64,000 nucleotides of DNA from Marinobacter sp. BGYM27 (GTDB lineage Bacteria > Pseudomonadota > Gammaproteobacteria > Pseudomonadales > Oleiphilaceae), in NCBI GenBank assembly GCA_025153445.1, contig JANZNS010000002.1, forward strand, positions 62,001-126,000, given 5' to 3'. Within the stretch, counting starts at the first letter, position 1, and every line of letters starts with the position of its first letter. Under the pieces are notes generated by a model. It worked only from the letters and a program-made list of their open reading frames with translations. It was not told where the DNA came from and searched no databases. Shown piece by piece: positions 46,684 through 58,040 of the stretch. Position numbers and translations under genes: made by a program.

Positions 46684-48090
<1,407 letters not shown>

Positions 48091-48094
48091 TCGC

Positions 48095-49300
48095 ATGGCA
48101 TTGAAAGAGTTCCTCCATGGTATCGAGCACCACTTTGAAAAAGGTGGCAAGTACGAGCGCTGGTATGCGTTGTACGAAGCGGTCGATACAATTTTCTACA
48201 CACCGGGCAAGGTAACGTCCACGACTGCTCATGTGCGCGATGGTGTAGACCTGAAGCGCATTATGATCACAGTCTGGCTTTGCGTTTGGCCGGCGATGTT
48301 CTTTGGTATGTGGAATATTGGCTATCAGGCCAATAACTTCCTGCTCAGCAATCCGGATGCCCTGATGGGCGACGGTGGTCTGCGCACTGCCTTTATTTCT
48401 GCACTGGCAGGTAATGATCCCGGTAGCATCTGGGACAATATGATTTACGGTGCAGCCTACTTCGTTCCGGTCTATGCGGTGACATTCATCGTGGGGGGCT
48501 TCTGGGAAGTCCTGTTTGCCACGGTGCGTCGTCATGAGGTTAACGAGGGTTTCTTCGTCACATCCATCCTGTTTGCTCTTATCTGCCCACCGACCATTCC
48601 ACTGTGGCAGGTGGCTCTGGGTATTACCTTTGGTGTGGTGATTGGCAAGGAAGTATTCGGCGGTACTGGCAAGAACTTCCTGAACCCGGCACTGAGTGGT
48701 CGTGCATTTCTTTATTTTGCCTATCCTGCGCAAATGTCAGGGGATACAGTCTGGACAGCGATCGATGGTTTCAGCGGTGCAACGCCACTGGGTGAAGCGG
48801 CCGTTGCTGGCCTGGAAGTTGTTCAGCAGTCCGTCAGCTGGACTTCGGCATTCCTGGGCACGATTCAGGGGTCTATCGGTGAAACCTCCACACTGGCCAT
48901 TCTGATCGGCGGCGGTGTGCTGCTGATGATGAAGATCGCCTCCTACCGCATCGTGGGTGGTGTGATGATTGGCATGATTGCGACATCGTTGCTGATGAAC
49001 GCAATCGGCTCTGAGTCCAACCCCATGTTTGCTGTGCCTCCGCACTGGCACCTGGTTCTGGGTGGCTTCGCGTTCGGCATGATGTTCATGGCGACAGATC
49101 CCGTATCGTCGGCCATGACCAACACCGGCAAGTGGACGTTCGGTATCCTTGTTGGCCTTATGACGGTACTTATCCGTGTGGTTAACCCGGCCTTCCCGGA
49201 AGGGATCATGCTGGCGATTCTGTTCGGCAACCTGTTTGCGCCGCTGATGGATCATTTCGTCGTGCAGGCCAATATCAAACGGAGGCTCGCTCGTGGCTAA
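48095..49300 (+). CDS. nqrB: Na+-NQR subunit B
   Basis: Integral membrane subunit of 401 residues with about ten hydrophobic segments; carries covalent FMN and is part of the sodium path. The FMN attachment motif is SGAT with T230 ([12 protein letters not shown]). The start at 48095 ([14 protein letters not shown]) follows GAGGG, 4 bases after the nqrA stop. ApbE, encoded downstream, would attach the FMN. The last 8 bases overlap nqrC. Confidence 0.97.
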   Translation: MALKEFLHGIEHHFEKGGKYERWYALYEAVDTIFYTPGKVTSTTAHVRDGVDLKRIMITVWLCVWPAMFFGMWNIGYQANNFLLSNPDALMGDGGLRTAFISALAGNDPGSIWDNMIYGAAYFVPVYAVTFIVGGFWEVLFATVRRHEVNEGFFVTSILFALICPPTIPLWQVALGITFGVVIGKEVFGGTGKNFLNPALSGRAFLYFAYPAQMSGDTVWTAIDGFSGATPLGEAAVAGLEVVQQSVSWTSAFLGTIQGSIGETSTLAILIGGGVLLMMKIASYRIVGGVMIGMIATSLLMNAIGSESNPMFAVPPHWHLVLGGFAFGMMFMATDPVSSAMTNTGKWTFGILVGLMTVLIRVVNPAFPEGIMLAILFGNLFAPLMDHFVVQANIKRRLARG

Positions 49301-50096
49301 ACGCAAAGAGACTGCTCTTAGAACACTTACTGTCGCGCTTGCATTGTGCATCGTCTGTTCAGTGGTGGTGTCTGCGGCTGCCGTTATTCTCAAGCCGGCC
49401 CAGGTCACTAACCGCAACCTGGACATGAAAACCAACATCCTTGCGGCAGCCGGGATGCTTGAGCCGGGTGCTACGGCAGATGATATTGAACATGAATTCC
49501 AGCGTTTTGAAGTAAAGCTGGTTGATCTGAAAACCGGCGAATATGTCGATCCTGCAAGCGTTCAGGCAAAGGACGCGATGAGCTACGATCAACGTCGTGC
49601 TGCTGCGGATCCGGCGCTATCAGAGAAATTGAACTCCTCGAATGATCCTGCGGGTATCAAGCGCCAGGCCAATGTGGCCAAGGTGTTCGTGCTGGAAAAG
49701 GACGGCGAGCTTCAGCGCGTTGTCCTACCGATCCACGGATATGGCCTCTGGTCCACGTTGTACGGGTTCGTTTCGCTTAAGGGAGATGCCAATACCATTG
49801 AAGGTCTGGGCTTTTACTCTCACGCCGAAACACCGGGGCTCGGTGGTGAAGTCGATAATCCAAAGTGGAAAAGCCAGTGGCCTGATAAAAAGGTCTATGG
49901 TGAAGACAAGAGCGAACCGATGATTCAGCTGGTCAAGGGTGGCGTAGATGCCAGCGCCCCCAACAGTGAGCACAAGGTTGATGCGCTTTCGGGCGCGACG
50001 CTGACCAGTCGCGGTGTACAGCATCTGGTTAACTTCTGGATGGGTGAGCGTGGCTTCGCACCGTACCTCAATAAACTTCGTGAAGGGGAGGTCTGA
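49293..50096 (+). CDS. nqrC: Na+-NQR subunit C
   Basis: One N-terminal membrane segment (about 10-32) and a periplasmic domain with covalent FMN at T236 in [11 protein letters not shown]. Length 267. It uses a GTG start with GGAGG 7 bases before it and overlaps nqrB by 8 bases, so translation is probably coupled. The FMN domain ends [13 protein letters not shown]. Confidence 0.97.
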   Translation: MAKRKETALRTLTVALALCIVCSVVVSAAAVILKPAQVTNRNLDMKTNILAAAGMLEPGATADDIEHEFQRFEVKLVDLKTGEYVDPASVQAKDAMSYDQRRAAADPALSEKLNSSNDPAGIKRQANVAKVFVLEKDGELQRVVLPIHGYGLWSTLYGFVSLKGDANTIEGLGFYSHAETPGLGGEVDNPKWKSQWPDKKVYGEDKSEPMIQLVKGGVDASAPNSEHKVDALSGATLTSRGVQHLVNFWMGERGFAPYLNKLREGEV

Positions 50097-50098
50097 TC

Positions 50099-50764
50099 GT
50101 GGCTGAAGTGACTGCCAAGCAGGTTCTTTTCGAACCGATTTTCAATAATAACCCTATCGCCCTGCAGATCCTCGGTATCTGTTCGGCGCTGGCGGTAACC
50201 AGCAGCCTGAACGTCACACTGGTTATGTGTGCGTCGGTCATTGCGGTAACCGCTTTCTCCAGCATGTTTGTCTCGGTGGTGCGCTCCCAGATCCCGAACA
50301 GCATCCGGATCATCGTTCAGATGACGATTATCGCGTCACTGGTTATCGTGGTGGACCAGATTCTGAAAGCGTTTGCCTACGAAATCAGTAAGCAGCTTTC
50401 GGTATTTGTTGGCCTGATCATCACCAACTGTATTGTAATGGGCCGTGCAGAAGGCTTTGCAATGCAGAACGGACCGGTGCTCAGTTTCCTTGACGGTGTG
50501 GGTAACGGGCTGGGCTACTCGATCATGTTGATCGTCATTGCCTTTTTCCGTGAATTGCTGGGCTCGGGTTCGCTATTCGGCATTACCCTGATGCCGGTCG
50601 TCAATGACGGCGGTTGGTACCAGCCAAATGGCTTGATGCTGCTTCCGCCGAGTGCCTTTTTCATCATCGGCTTGTCGATCTGGGGCCTGCGTGCCTGGAA
50701 AGGCGATCAGGTTGAAGAGGCTGATTACAAAATGTCCCGCCACAAGACCCGGGAGGCGTTCTGA
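50099..50764 (+). CDS. nqrD: Na+-NQR subunit D
   Basis: Six-segment membrane protein of 221 residues, related to NqrE; the pair forms a symmetric sub-complex in the membrane and, in known structures, holds an intramembrane iron-sulfur cluster. [21 protein letters not shown] and [15 protein letters not shown] are hallmarks. GTG start with GGGGAGGT upstream, 2 bases after nqrC. Confidence 0.97.
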   Translation: MAEVTAKQVLFEPIFNNNPIALQILGICSALAVTSSLNVTLVMCASVIAVTAFSSMFVSVVRSQIPNSIRIIVQMTIIASLVIVVDQILKAFAYEISKQLSVFVGLIITNCIVMGRAEGFAMQNGPVLSFLDGVGNGLGYSIMLIVIAFFRELLGSGSLFGITLMPVVNDGGWYQPNGLMLLPPSAFFIIGLSIWGLRAWKGDQVEEADYKMSRHKTREAF

Positions 50765-51372
50765 TGGAACACTATATCAGTCTGATCCTGAAGGCCGTGT
50801 TTGTTGAAAACATGGCGCTGGCGTTCTTCCTGGGGATGTGTACCTTCCTGGCGATTTCCAAGAAGATTGAAGCCGCTATTGGTCTGGGTATCGCGGTAGT
50901 CGTGGTACTGACAGTCACTGTGCCGGTGAACAACCTGATCTATAACGGCCTGCTGCGTGAGGGGGCGCTGGCCTGGGCTGGTTTGCCTGAAGTTGATCTC
51001 AGCTTCCTTGGCCTGCTGACCTATATCGGCGTAATCGCGGCGATCGTTCAGATCATGGAAATGGTACTGGACAAGTATATCCCTGCGCTCTATGCCGCTT
51101 TGGGCGTGTTTCTGCCACTGATCACGGTTAACTGCGCGATCATGGGTGCGTCACTGTTCATGGTTGAGCGGGACTACACTTTTGGTGAAAGTCTTGTTTA
51201 TGGTTTTGGTGCTGGTCTTGGCTGGGCGCTGGCAATTGTCGCGCTGGCGGGTATCCGGGAAAAGCTGAAGTACAGCGATGTGCCTGAAGGCCTGCGTGGC
51301 CTGGGTATTACCTTTATCACGGTTGGCCTGATGTCGCTGGGCTTTATGTCTTTCTCCGGGATTTCACTGTAA
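50764..51372 (+). CDS. nqrE: Na+-NQR subunit E
   Basis: Six-segment membrane protein of 202 residues paired with Nqr[20 protein letters not shown] and [17 protein letters not shown] are typical; the cysteines in these stretches correspond to the cluster ligands shared with NqrD. Its ATG overlaps the nqrD stop by one base. Confidence 0.97.
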   Translation: MEHYISLILKAVFVENMALAFFLGMCTFLAISKKIEAAIGLGIAVVVVLTVTVPVNNLIYNGLLREGALAWAGLPEVDLSFLGLLTYIGVIAAIVQIMEMVLDKYIPALYAALGVFLPLITVNCAIMGASLFMVERDYTFGESLVYGFGAGLGWALAIVALAGIREKLKYSDVPEGLRGLGITFITVGLMSLGFMSFSGISL

Positions 51373-51411
51373 ATCAACCGGACCACGGTAATTAACGATT
51401 AAGGCGAGACC

Positions 51412-52638
51412 ATGAATACAGAAATTATTCTCGGCGTGGTCATGTTTACCGTCATCGTGCTTGCGCTCGTGGCGGTGATTCTGGCAGCGCGTTCACGGCT
51501 GGTAAGTACCGGCGCAGTAACGATTGAGATCAATGACGATCCTGAGCATACGGTGTCCACTGAAGCGGGCGGCAAATTGCTCAATACATTGGCGGGCAAC
51601 GGCATCTTCCTGTCGTCGGCCTGCGGTGGCGGCGGTACCTGCGCCCAGTGCAAGTGCAAAGTGCTTGATGGCGGCGGCTCAATGCTGGCGACTGAAAAAA
51701 CCCACTTCACCAACCGTGAAGAGCGGGAAGGCTGGCGCTTGTCATGTCAGGTGCCGGTTAAACAGGACATGAAAATCGAAGTGCCGGAAGAGTTCTTCGG
51801 CGTCAAGAAATGGGAATGTACTGTCAAGTCCAACCATAACGTCGCGACCTTCATCAAGGAGCTGGTACTTGAGCTTCCTGAGGGTGAAGAAGTTGACTTC
51901 CGCGCAGGCGGTTATGTTCAGCTGGAATGCCCCGAATACGATATCGATTACAAGAACTTCGATATCGAAGAGGAGTTCCGCGAAGATTGGGACAAGCACG
52001 ATCTCTGGCGTTTCAAGGCCGTCAACAAGGAGGAGGTCATCCGTGCCTACTCCATGGCCAACTACCCGGAAGAGAAAGGCGTTCTCAAGTTCAATATCCG
52101 TGTGGCGACACCGCCGCCGGGAACTGATCATCCGCCAGGGCTGATGTCCTCCTACGTCTTTAACCTCAAGCCAGGCGACAAGATCACTGTATTCGGTCCG
52201 TTTGGTGAATTCTTCGCCAAGAAGACCGAAGCGGAAATGGTGTTTGTGGGTGGTGGTGCCGGTATGGCGCCGATGCGCTCGCACATCTTTGATCAGCTCA
52301 AGCGTCTGAACTCGAGCCGGAAAATCAGCTTCTGGTACGGCGCCCGTAGCGTGCGCGAGATGTTCTACGTCGAAGATTTTGATGACCTGGCGAAGGATAA
52401 TGAGAACTTCGAGTGGCATGTTGCCCTCTCTGATCCACAGCCGAATGACAATTGGGAAGGCCCGACAGGGTTTATCCACAATGTCCTGTACGATCAGTAT
52501 CTCAAGGACCATCCTGCACCTGAAGATTGCGAGTTCTACATGTGCGGGCCACCGATCATGAACGCATCTGTTATCAAGATGCTGAAAGACATGGGTGTGG
52601 AAGACGAAAACATTATGCTGGATGACTTCGGGGGCTAA
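51412..52638 (+). CDS. nqrF: Na+-NQR subunit F (NADH dehydrogenase)
   Basis: Entry point for electrons from NADH: one N-terminal membrane helix (5-27), a 2Fe-2S ferredoxin domain and a FAD/NADH-binding reductase domain. Cluster cysteines are C71, C77, C80 and C112 ([10 protein letters not shown] then SCQV). FAD-binding RAYSMANYP and the NADH-side [14 protein letters not shown] and [10 protein letters not shown] follow. Length 408, as in Vibrio. It starts 39 bases after nqrE. Confidence 0.97.
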   Translation: MNTEIILGVVMFTVIVLALVAVILAARSRLVSTGAVTIEINDDPEHTVSTEAGGKLLNTLAGNGIFLSSACGGGGTCAQCKCKVLDGGGSMLATEKTHFTNREEREGWRLSCQVPVKQDMKIEVPEEFFGVKKWECTVKSNHNVATFIKELVLELPEGEEVDFRAGGYVQLECPEYDIDYKNFDIEEEFREDWDKHDLWRFKAVNKEEVIRAYSMANYPEEKGVLKFNIRVATPPPGTDHPPGLMSSYVFNLKPGDKITVFGPFGEFFAKKTEAEMVFVGGGAGMAPMRSHIFDQLKRLNSSRKISFWYGARSVREMFYVEDFDDLAKDNENFEWHVALSDPQPNDNWEGPTGFIHNVLYDQYLKDHPAPEDCEFYMCGPPIMNASVIKMLKDMGVEDENIMLDDFGG

Positions 52639-52647
52639 TTTAACCGC

Positions 52648-53682
52648 ATGAAATCCTGCATGATCCGGCCCGCCTTGGTAGTGATGCTGTTCAGCATCGC
52701 CGCCCTGGCGGGCTGTTCGTTTCAGCCTGATGAAGAAATCTGGGAAATCAGTGGTCCGGTATTCGGTACTCAATACCACGTAAAGGTGGTGATGTCTGAC
52801 GACAAGGAGCGAATGGAGGCGATCGCCGGCGGGATTATCGATGAGCTGGAAGACGTAGATGCATCAATGTCGACCTGGCGTGATGATTCGGAACTTTCCC
52901 GTTTTAATCAGCACGCCGATGGTGACCGTTGGTTCCCTGTTTCCGACTCTTTCTACACGGTATTGAAAGAGTCCCGGCGGATCAGTGAACTCAGTGACGG
53001 CGCCTTTGATATCACGATTGGTCCGGTTGTGAATCTCTGGGGTTTTGGCCCGGAAGCGCGTCCGGACAAGGTGCCTGACCCGGATTTGCTAGCCAGGAGA
53101 TTGGCTGAAACCGGCTACCAGAAGCTTGAGTTGCAGACGTCGCCTCATGCTATCCGCTCCCGTGAGAAGCTTTATCTCGATATGTCAGCCATTGCCAAGG
53201 GGTTTGGCGTTGATGCGGTTGGCCACTACCTTGAGGCTCAGGGCATCGAGTCGTATCTGGTTGAGATCGGGGGCGAAGTTCGCTCTCGCGGCAAGAAGCC
53301 ATCAGGCGAAGTCTGGCGGCTTGCGATCGAGAAGCCTGTATCCGAGGCTGAAACGGTACAAAGCATTGTCGCATTGGAGAATAAATCCATGGCGACGTCC
53401 GGCGACTATCGGAACTATTACGAATCGAACGGCAAGCGCTATTCCCATACCATTGATCCGTCGACCGGTCGCCCGATTACTCACAAGTTGGCGTCGGTTT
53501 CCGTAATTAGCGACGATTGCATGACGGCTGATGCCATGGCGACGGCTTTGAATGTGAAGGGTGAAAAACGCGGCTACGAGTTTGCAGTCAGGCACGATAT
53601 CGCCGCATACTTTGTTTACAGGAGTGATAAAGGCTTTGAAACGCGCTATACGCCGGCCTTTTCCTCTTATCTGATGCAATAA
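52648..53682 (+). CDS. apbE: FAD:protein FMN transferase ApbE (lipoprotein)
   Basis: Transfers FMN from FAD to threonine in NqrB and NqrC. The 344-residue protein has a lipobox LAALAGC near residue 22, so it is anchored on the periplasmic side. Family motifs are FGTQYHVKV, MSTWRDDSELSRFN, AIAKGFGVDAV, VEIGGEVRSRG and SHTIDPSTGRP with the Mg2+-binding DDCMTADAMATAL. It starts 9 bases after nqrF; ATG 52660 is an alternative start. Confidence 0.96.
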   Translation: MKSCMIRPALVVMLFSIAALAGCSFQPDEEIWEISGPVFGTQYHVKVVMSDDKERMEAIAGGIIDELEDVDASMSTWRDDSELSRFNQHADGDRWFPVSDSFYTVLKESRRISELSDGAFDITIGPVVNLWGFGPEARPDKVPDPDLLARRLAETGYQKLELQTSPHAIRSREKLYLDMSAIAKGFGVDAVGHYLEAQGIESYLVEIGGEVRSRGKKPSGEVWRLAIEKPVSEAETVQSIVALENKSMATSGDYRNYYESNGKRYSHTIDPSTGRPITHKLASVSVISDDCMTADAMATALNVKGEKRGYEFAVRHDIAAYFVYRSDKGFETRYTPAFSSYLMQ

Positions 53683-53695
53683 ACGGAGGTACGTT

Positions 53696-53950
53696 ATGGG
53701 TACGTTTCTTCTGGTTTTCCTGATAGTCGGTATTCTGCTTGCCGGTATGTCCATTGGCGTACTGATGGGCCGTAAGCCGATCAGTGGTACCTGTGGCGGT
53801 ATCGGAGCGCTGGGAATGGTTGGCGCCTGCGATATTTGCGGGGGTGATGACAAGAAGTGCGAAGAAGAGAATGAGCGCGTGGCAGCGTTGGCCGCGAAGA
53901 CTGAGAATGCTGAGTCGCTGGCCTATAACGCCGATAAAGACGCGAGCTGA
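53696..53950 (+). CDS. nqrM: NqrM, Na+-NQR maturation factor
   Basis: A small membrane protein of 84 residues (DUF539 family) needed to deliver iron to NqrD/NqrE. An N-terminal membrane segment (3-24) is followed by a cysteine cluster: GTCGGIGALG, GACDICGGDD and KKCEEE, four cysteines likely to hold iron. GGAGG lies 7 bases before the ATG and 3 bases after apbE, so it closes the operon. Confidence 0.94.
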   Translation: MGTFLLVFLIVGILLAGMSIGVLMGRKPISGTCGGIGALGMVGACDICGGDDKKCEEENERVAALAAKTENAESLAYNADKDAS

Positions 53951-54060
53951 CCCCGTCCACTCTCGCCAGGGAGTTGTGGCCAACTGCATCGCCGGTAGCG
54001 TCCCCGCCTGGTAATTACACGATAGTCAATTTGCGACGGAGATAAGGAGTCACTGCGCGT

Positions 54061-55452
54061 ATGGCAGAACATCATTACGACGTTGTCGTCATCGGCGCCG
54101 GCCCTGCAGGCGAGGGCGCGGCAATGAACGCGGCCAAGCATGGCAAGCGGGTGGCGGTCGTTGAAGACAAACCCACTGTTGGCGGTAACTGCACACACTG
54201 GGGAACCATTCCGTCCAAGGCGCTCAGACATTCCGTCAAACAGATTATTACCTTTAACACCAATGTGATGTTCCGGGATATCGGCGAGCCGCGTTGGTTC
54301 TCTTTCCCCCGTGTATTGCAGAACGCTGAAAAGGTCATGGGCAAGCAGGTCAAGCTTCGCACCCAGTTTTACGCCCGCAACCGGGTGGACCTGTACGGCG
54401 GACGCGCCTCTTTTCTCGATGCCAACAGGGTAGAGGTAAAAGGCGGTAAAGGTGATGACGTGCTTCATGCCCGAACAGTGGTGATTGCCACTGGCTCTCG
54501 CCCTTATTTGCCGCCTGATGTTAACTTTCGACATCACCGGATTTATAACAGCGATTCGATCCTCAAACTGTCCCACACGCCTCGCACGCTGATCATATAC
54601 GGCGCGGGTGTCATCGGCAGTGAGTATGCTTCGATCTTTGCCGGTCTGGGCGTCAAGGTTGATTTGATTAACCCGGGTAACCGTTTGCTGTCATTCCTGG
54701 ACGACGAAATTTCTGATGCACTGAGTTATCACCTGCGCAATAACGGTGTTCTGGTTCGTCATAACGAGCAGTACGAATCCGTTGAGGGTGACGATAACGG
54801 TGTGATTCTGAGTCTTCAGTCTGGTAAGAAAATCCGTGCCGATGCATTTCTGTGGTGCAACGGGCGCAGCGGTAACACTGACAAGCTGAACCTTGAGAGT
54901 GTAGGTCTGGAGCCTAACGGGCGCGGTCAGCTGGCTGTGAATGAGCACTATCAGACCTCGGTTGACGGCATCTACGCTGTTGGTGATGTCATCGGTTGGC
55001 CGAGTCTGGCCAGTGCAGCCTATGATCAGGGGCGGTCAGCGTCGTCTGATCTGGTGGGAGATGATTATTTCCGCTATGTGTCGGATGTGCCTACCGGGAT
55101 CTATACGATTCCGGAGATCAGCTCGGTGGGTAAAACAGAGCGCGAGCTGACGGAAGCAAAAGTGCCTTATGAAGTGGGGCAGGCTTTTTTCAAGGATCTG
55201 GCTCGAGCTCAGATTACCGGTGAAGCGGTAGGAATGTTGAAGATACTATTTCATCGCGAAACCCGCCAGATTCTGGGTATTCACTGCTTCGGTGACCAGG
55301 CGGCAGAAATTGTTCACATCGGCCAGGCTATTATGAACCAGGAAGGTGAAGCGAATTCACTGAACTATTTCATCAACACGACGTTCAACTACCCAACGAT
55401 GGCTGAAGCATATCGGGTAGCGGCGTTGAATGGTCTTAACCGTATTTTCTGA
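54061..55452 (+). CDS. sthA: Soluble pyridine nucleotide transhydrogenase
   Basis: A FAD flavoprotein that exchanges reducing equivalents between NADPH and NAD+. Length 463. The FAD loop [20 protein letters not shown] is at the start, and [15 protein letters not shown] replaces the redox-active CxxxxC of lipoamide dehydrogenases with CxxxxT, the diagnostic SthA feature. A second nucleotide loop [15 protein letters not shown] and the [17 protein letters not shown] motif follow. AGGAG lies before the ATG. It has a 110-base gap after nqrM and its own strong terminator; whether it is on the nqr transcript is unclear. Confidence 0.95.
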   Translation: MAEHHYDVVVIGAGPAGEGAAMNAAKHGKRVAVVEDKPTVGGNCTHWGTIPSKALRHSVKQIITFNTNVMFRDIGEPRWFSFPRVLQNAEKVMGKQVKLRTQFYARNRVDLYGGRASFLDANRVEVKGGKGDDVLHARTVVIATGSRPYLPPDVNFRHHRIYNSDSILKLSHTPRTLIIYGAGVIGSEYASIFAGLGVKVDLINPGNRLLSFLDDEISDALSYHLRNNGVLVRHNEQYESVEGDDNGVILSLQSGKKIRADAFLWCNGRSGNTDKLNLESVGLEPNGRGQLAVNEHYQTSVDGIYAVGDVIGWPSLASAAYDQGRSASSDLVGDDYFRYVSDVPTGIYTIPEISSVGKTERELTEAKVPYEVGQAFFKDLARAQITGEAVGMLKILFHRETRQILGIHCFGDQAAEIVHIGQAIMNQEGEANSLNYFINTTFNYPTMAEAYRVAALNGLNRIF

Positions 55453-55497
55453 TCCTCTGGATTTCGCCAGAGCTATGGCAATCGCTTACCTGCAATA

Positions 55498-55536
55498 AAC
55501 AATGCCCCGGCACACTCAGTGTGCCGGGGCATTGTT
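55498..55536. terminator. Terminator between sthA and glpQ-like gene
   Basis: An unusually long perfect inverted repeat: two 19-base arms (AACAATGCCCCGG at the left end) with a single central base. It lies between convergent stops at 55452 and 55565. In RNA the loop would open to 3 bases or more. Confidence 0.92.
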
Positions 55537-55564
55537 GTTTCTGGCTAACTGACAGGGCTAACGG

Positions 55565-56365
55565 TTAGCTCGTTGTGGTTGTTCCTGTGATGCTCTCAGG
55601 GTCTTTCTCAACGCGCTTGGGCATGCGTGAGCCGGCGATGCCCGGACGGTTGTCAAAGTACATGAGGGTGCTGGTGGGGTAGTCGGTGATGATGCTGTCC
55701 ACGCCCATTTTTTCCAGTTCGAGCATGTCGTGTATGCGGTTTACCGTCCAGACAGACACATGTAAAGATGCCTTGTGGGCAGCTTCGACGACAGCGGTTG
55801 AGCATAGTCGGGAGTTGAGGCAAAGGTAGTCGCAGCCCAGTTTGATGGCGCTTTTTACCGGGTTCGGAAAGCGCTTGTCGAACACAAGGCCGGTTTTCAA
55901 GTGACGGTTACGTCGTTTGGCTTCCCTCAGGAACCAGCTGTCTGACGATGTGATGGTAACCCGTTCATGCCAGTGGTTGCGCTGGATCAGCTCCACAAGG
56001 CGGTTGCAGAGGATGTTCATCCGCTGCTGCTGATCCGGTTTGACTTCCAGCTGAAGATGCTGGAAATCAGGGCACACGTCGAACACTTCCTGCAACGTGG
56101 GTATGCCGCAGGGGCGCGACCATGGCGTTGTGTTCTTGCGGGCATCCAGTTCCGAAAGCGCCTTGGCGGTCATATTGCCAACTTTGCCGCTGACGCCGGT
56201 CGTGCGATCAGTTGTGGTGTCATGATTAACGACAGGGATGCCATCGCCTGATAGCAGTATGTCCAGTTCGAAATGTCGGATGCCATTGCTGTAGGCAGCC
56301 TTGAAGCCTGGGAGGGTATTCTCGGGAGCTTCGCCTCTGGCACCTCGGTGTCCGTATATAATCAT
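55565..56365 (-). CDS. Glycerophosphodiester phosphodiesterase
   Basis: Hydrolyses glycerophosphodiesters to glycerol-3-phosphate and an alcohol. The 266-residue protein has no signal peptide, so it is the cytoplasmic (UgpQ-like) type. Catalytic residues are visible: H6/R7 (YGHRGARGEAPENT), E34 and D36 (FELDIL) and H48 (VVNHD). Later LQLEVKP and SVWTVNR fit. The C-terminal 25 residues are a non-conserved tail. AGG lies only 3-4 bases before the ATG. Confidence 0.92.
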   Translation of the reverse strand: MIIYGHRGARGEAPENTLPGFKAAYSNGIRHFELDILLSGDGIPVVNHDTTTDRTTGVSGKVGNMTAKALSELDARKNTTPWSRPCGIPTLQEVFDVCPDFQHLQLEVKPDQQQRMNILCNRLVELIQRNHWHERVTITSSDSWFLREAKRRNRHLKTGLVFDKRFPNPVKSAIKLGCDYLCLNSRLCSTAVVEAAHKASLHVSVWTVNRIHDMLELEKMGVDSIITDYPTSTLMYFDNRPGIAGSRMPKRVEKDPESITGTTTTS

Positions 56366-56455
56366 TGCCTGTTAAACCTGTCGCCCTGACGGGAAAAGTG
56401 ATCTGGTGGTTGCTGGTGTCATTTCGCGGAAGCCCCTGAGCGTGTCCTGCGGAAC

Positions 56456-57571
56456 TCAGCCTTTGGCGCGCTCGTAGATCTGTTCGCGTTTGCGCCAGGT
56501 ATCATGACACAGCGAAATATCTTCCAGGAAGTAGGGAAGTTCATCCATCAGCAGTGCCTGTGGGCCATCCACAAGCGCTTTCTCCGGTTTCGGGTGGAAA
56601 TCCACCAATACCATGTTGGCACCTGCGATAACGCCCTGAGCCGTTGCGTGCATGACGTCTGATATGCCATCGGGCGCGAGATCACGGTTACCGACTGAAT
56701 GCGAAGGATCTACACAAACGGGCATCCGGGTCAGGCGTTTGACCGTCGGTACATGGGCAAAGTCGACCATGTTGCGATGGGGTAGTCCGGCTTCGGTTTT
56801 CATGCCCCGAAGGCAGAATATGACGTTGGCATTGCCTTCGCTGGCCAGATATTCCGCCGCGTTCAGAGACTCGTTCAGGGTGATGCCAAAGCCGCGTTTC
56901 AGGAGCACCGGGTACTCCCGCTGGCGACCGATAGCTTTCAGTAACTCGAAGTTCTGCGTGTTGCGGGTGCCAACCTGCAGCATAACGCCGGTGGGGCGTC
57001 CGAGCTTTTCGAGGCAGGTGTCAATTTCTTCGATGTGGCTCTCATGGGTGATTTCCATGGCGACCACTTTGATGCCGTGTTTGCCGGCATTTTCGAACAC
57101 ATAAGGCAGGCAGGCCTTGCCGTGCCCCTGAAAGGAGTAAGGATTGGTGCGGGGTTTGTAGGCCCCCATCCGGGTGCATACCTGACCGTGTTCGGCCAGT
57201 GCCCGCATCATGATATCGACATGCTCGGCATTGTCGACGGCACACAGGCCCGCAAATACGTGCAGGTTATCCTGATCGAAATGCACGCCATTGTAGGTGA
57301 AACCGGTCTGGCGTTGTTCGTCATGATGGCGCCCGAGAATCCGGTAGTCGTCAGAGATGCGGATGACCCGTTCAACCGCCGGTAACGCAGCGATTTCTTC
57401 CTTGCTGAGCGACTTCGTATCGCCCAACAGGTAGATCTCAGTCAGCTTTTTTTGCGCGCCCTGAATTTCATGAACGCGCAGGGTGACACCCGGCAGGTTT
57501 TTCAGGAACTCAAGCGTGTGTTTGTACTCAGGGCTATCGAGCTGGGTATCAGGGTGCAGAATGGCGAGCAT
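56456..57571 (-). CDS. DAHP synthase (type I beta-like 3-deoxy-7-phosphoheptulonate synthase)
   Basis: Condenses phosphoenolpyruvate and erythrose-4-phosphate, the first step of aromatic amino acid synthesis. Length 371. An N-terminal ferredoxin-like regulatory domain (about 1-85) precedes the barrel, whose signatures are GAYKPRTNPYSFQG, VLLKRGFGITLNESLNAAEY, FCLRG and PVCVDPSHSVGNRD. This layout is that of type I beta enzymes. It lies 11 bases after the terB-like gene in a talB-terB-DAHP synthase operon. AGGAG lies at good spacing. Confidence 0.9.
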   Translation of the reverse strand: MLAILHPDTQLDSPEYKHTLEFLKNLPGVTLRVHEIQGAQKKLTEIYLLGDTKSLSKEEIAALPAVERVIRISDDYRILGRHHDEQRQTGFTYNGVHFDQDNLHVFAGLCAVDNAEHVDIMMRALAEHGQVCTRMGAYKPRTNPYSFQGHGKACLPYVFENAGKHGIKVVAMEITHESHIEEIDTCLEKLGRPTGVMLQVGTRNTQNFELLKAIGRQREYPVLLKRGFGITLNESLNAAEYLASEGNANVIFCLRGMKTEAGLPHRNMVDFAHVPTVKRLTRMPVCVDPSHSVGNRDLAPDGISDVMHATAQGVIAGANMVLVDFHPKPEKALVDGPQALLMDELPYFLEDISLCHDTWRKREQIYERAKG

Positions 57572-57582
57572 GTCGATCTCCT

Positions 57583-58038
57583 TCAGGAGGAAGTGGACTG
57601 CTCAGCGCGGTGCCGGCACTCCATGTATTCACGGTGGTTGAGGTGGAGCAGATCCGCAATCCGGCGAATCAACTGCTCCTCGTACTTGTCGATACGCCCG
57701 TCGGCAAAAGCAACTCGCCAGATACTTTCGAGAATCTCGGCTTTGCCCTGCTGATCAAGGTTATCATTCAGCAGCTCGGTAAATTCGTAGAGGGAGGTGG
57801 CGTCGTCAGCGATAGCACGGGCATCGGCCACAATCGCTTGTGCTTCTGTATCGGAAACCTGTTTGGATCGCGTTGCGCACTCGGCAATGGTGTCCAGTTC
57901 AATATCATCTTCGGATGAGTCAACCCGGGCAAGTTGCACCATGAGTGCCGTCGCAGCAACAGCCAGTTGATTGGCATCGGGTTTTGCGGGGGTTGTCCCG
58001 TTGTCCGATCCAAACATCTTCTTCAATACATCAAACAT
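57583..58038 (-). CDS. TerB-family protein
   Basis: A 151-residue cytoplasmic protein of the tellurite-resistance TerB fold: all helical, with acidic motifs in the positions of the TerB metal site (RVDSSEDDIEL near 40 and ADGRIDKYEEQLIRRIADLL near 117). TerB proteins bind divalent metal and are often of unknown role; there are no other ter genes here, so tellurite resistance is not implied. It sits tightly between talB (2-base gap) and DAHP synthase (11 bases). Confidence 0.85.
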   Translation of the reverse strand: MFDVLKKMFGSDNGTTPAKPDANQLAVAATALMVQLARVDSSEDDIELDTIAECATRSKQVSDTEAQAIVADARAIADDATSLYEFTELLNDNLDQQGKAEILESIWRVAFADGRIDKYEEQLIRRIADLLHLNHREYMECRHRAEQSTSS

Positions 58039-58040
58039 TA

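Noticed and set aside
51742-52779. 345-codon minus-strand open frame opposite nqrF
   Set aside because: It lies entirely antisense to a certain gene, has no ribosome site and shows no family resemblance; high GC in the third codon position produces such shadows.
57583-58038. Tellurite-resistance system
   Set aside because: Only a single TerB-fold gene is present; no terC, terD, terZ or telA genes lie nearby, and it is embedded in a sugar-phosphate/aromatic operon.
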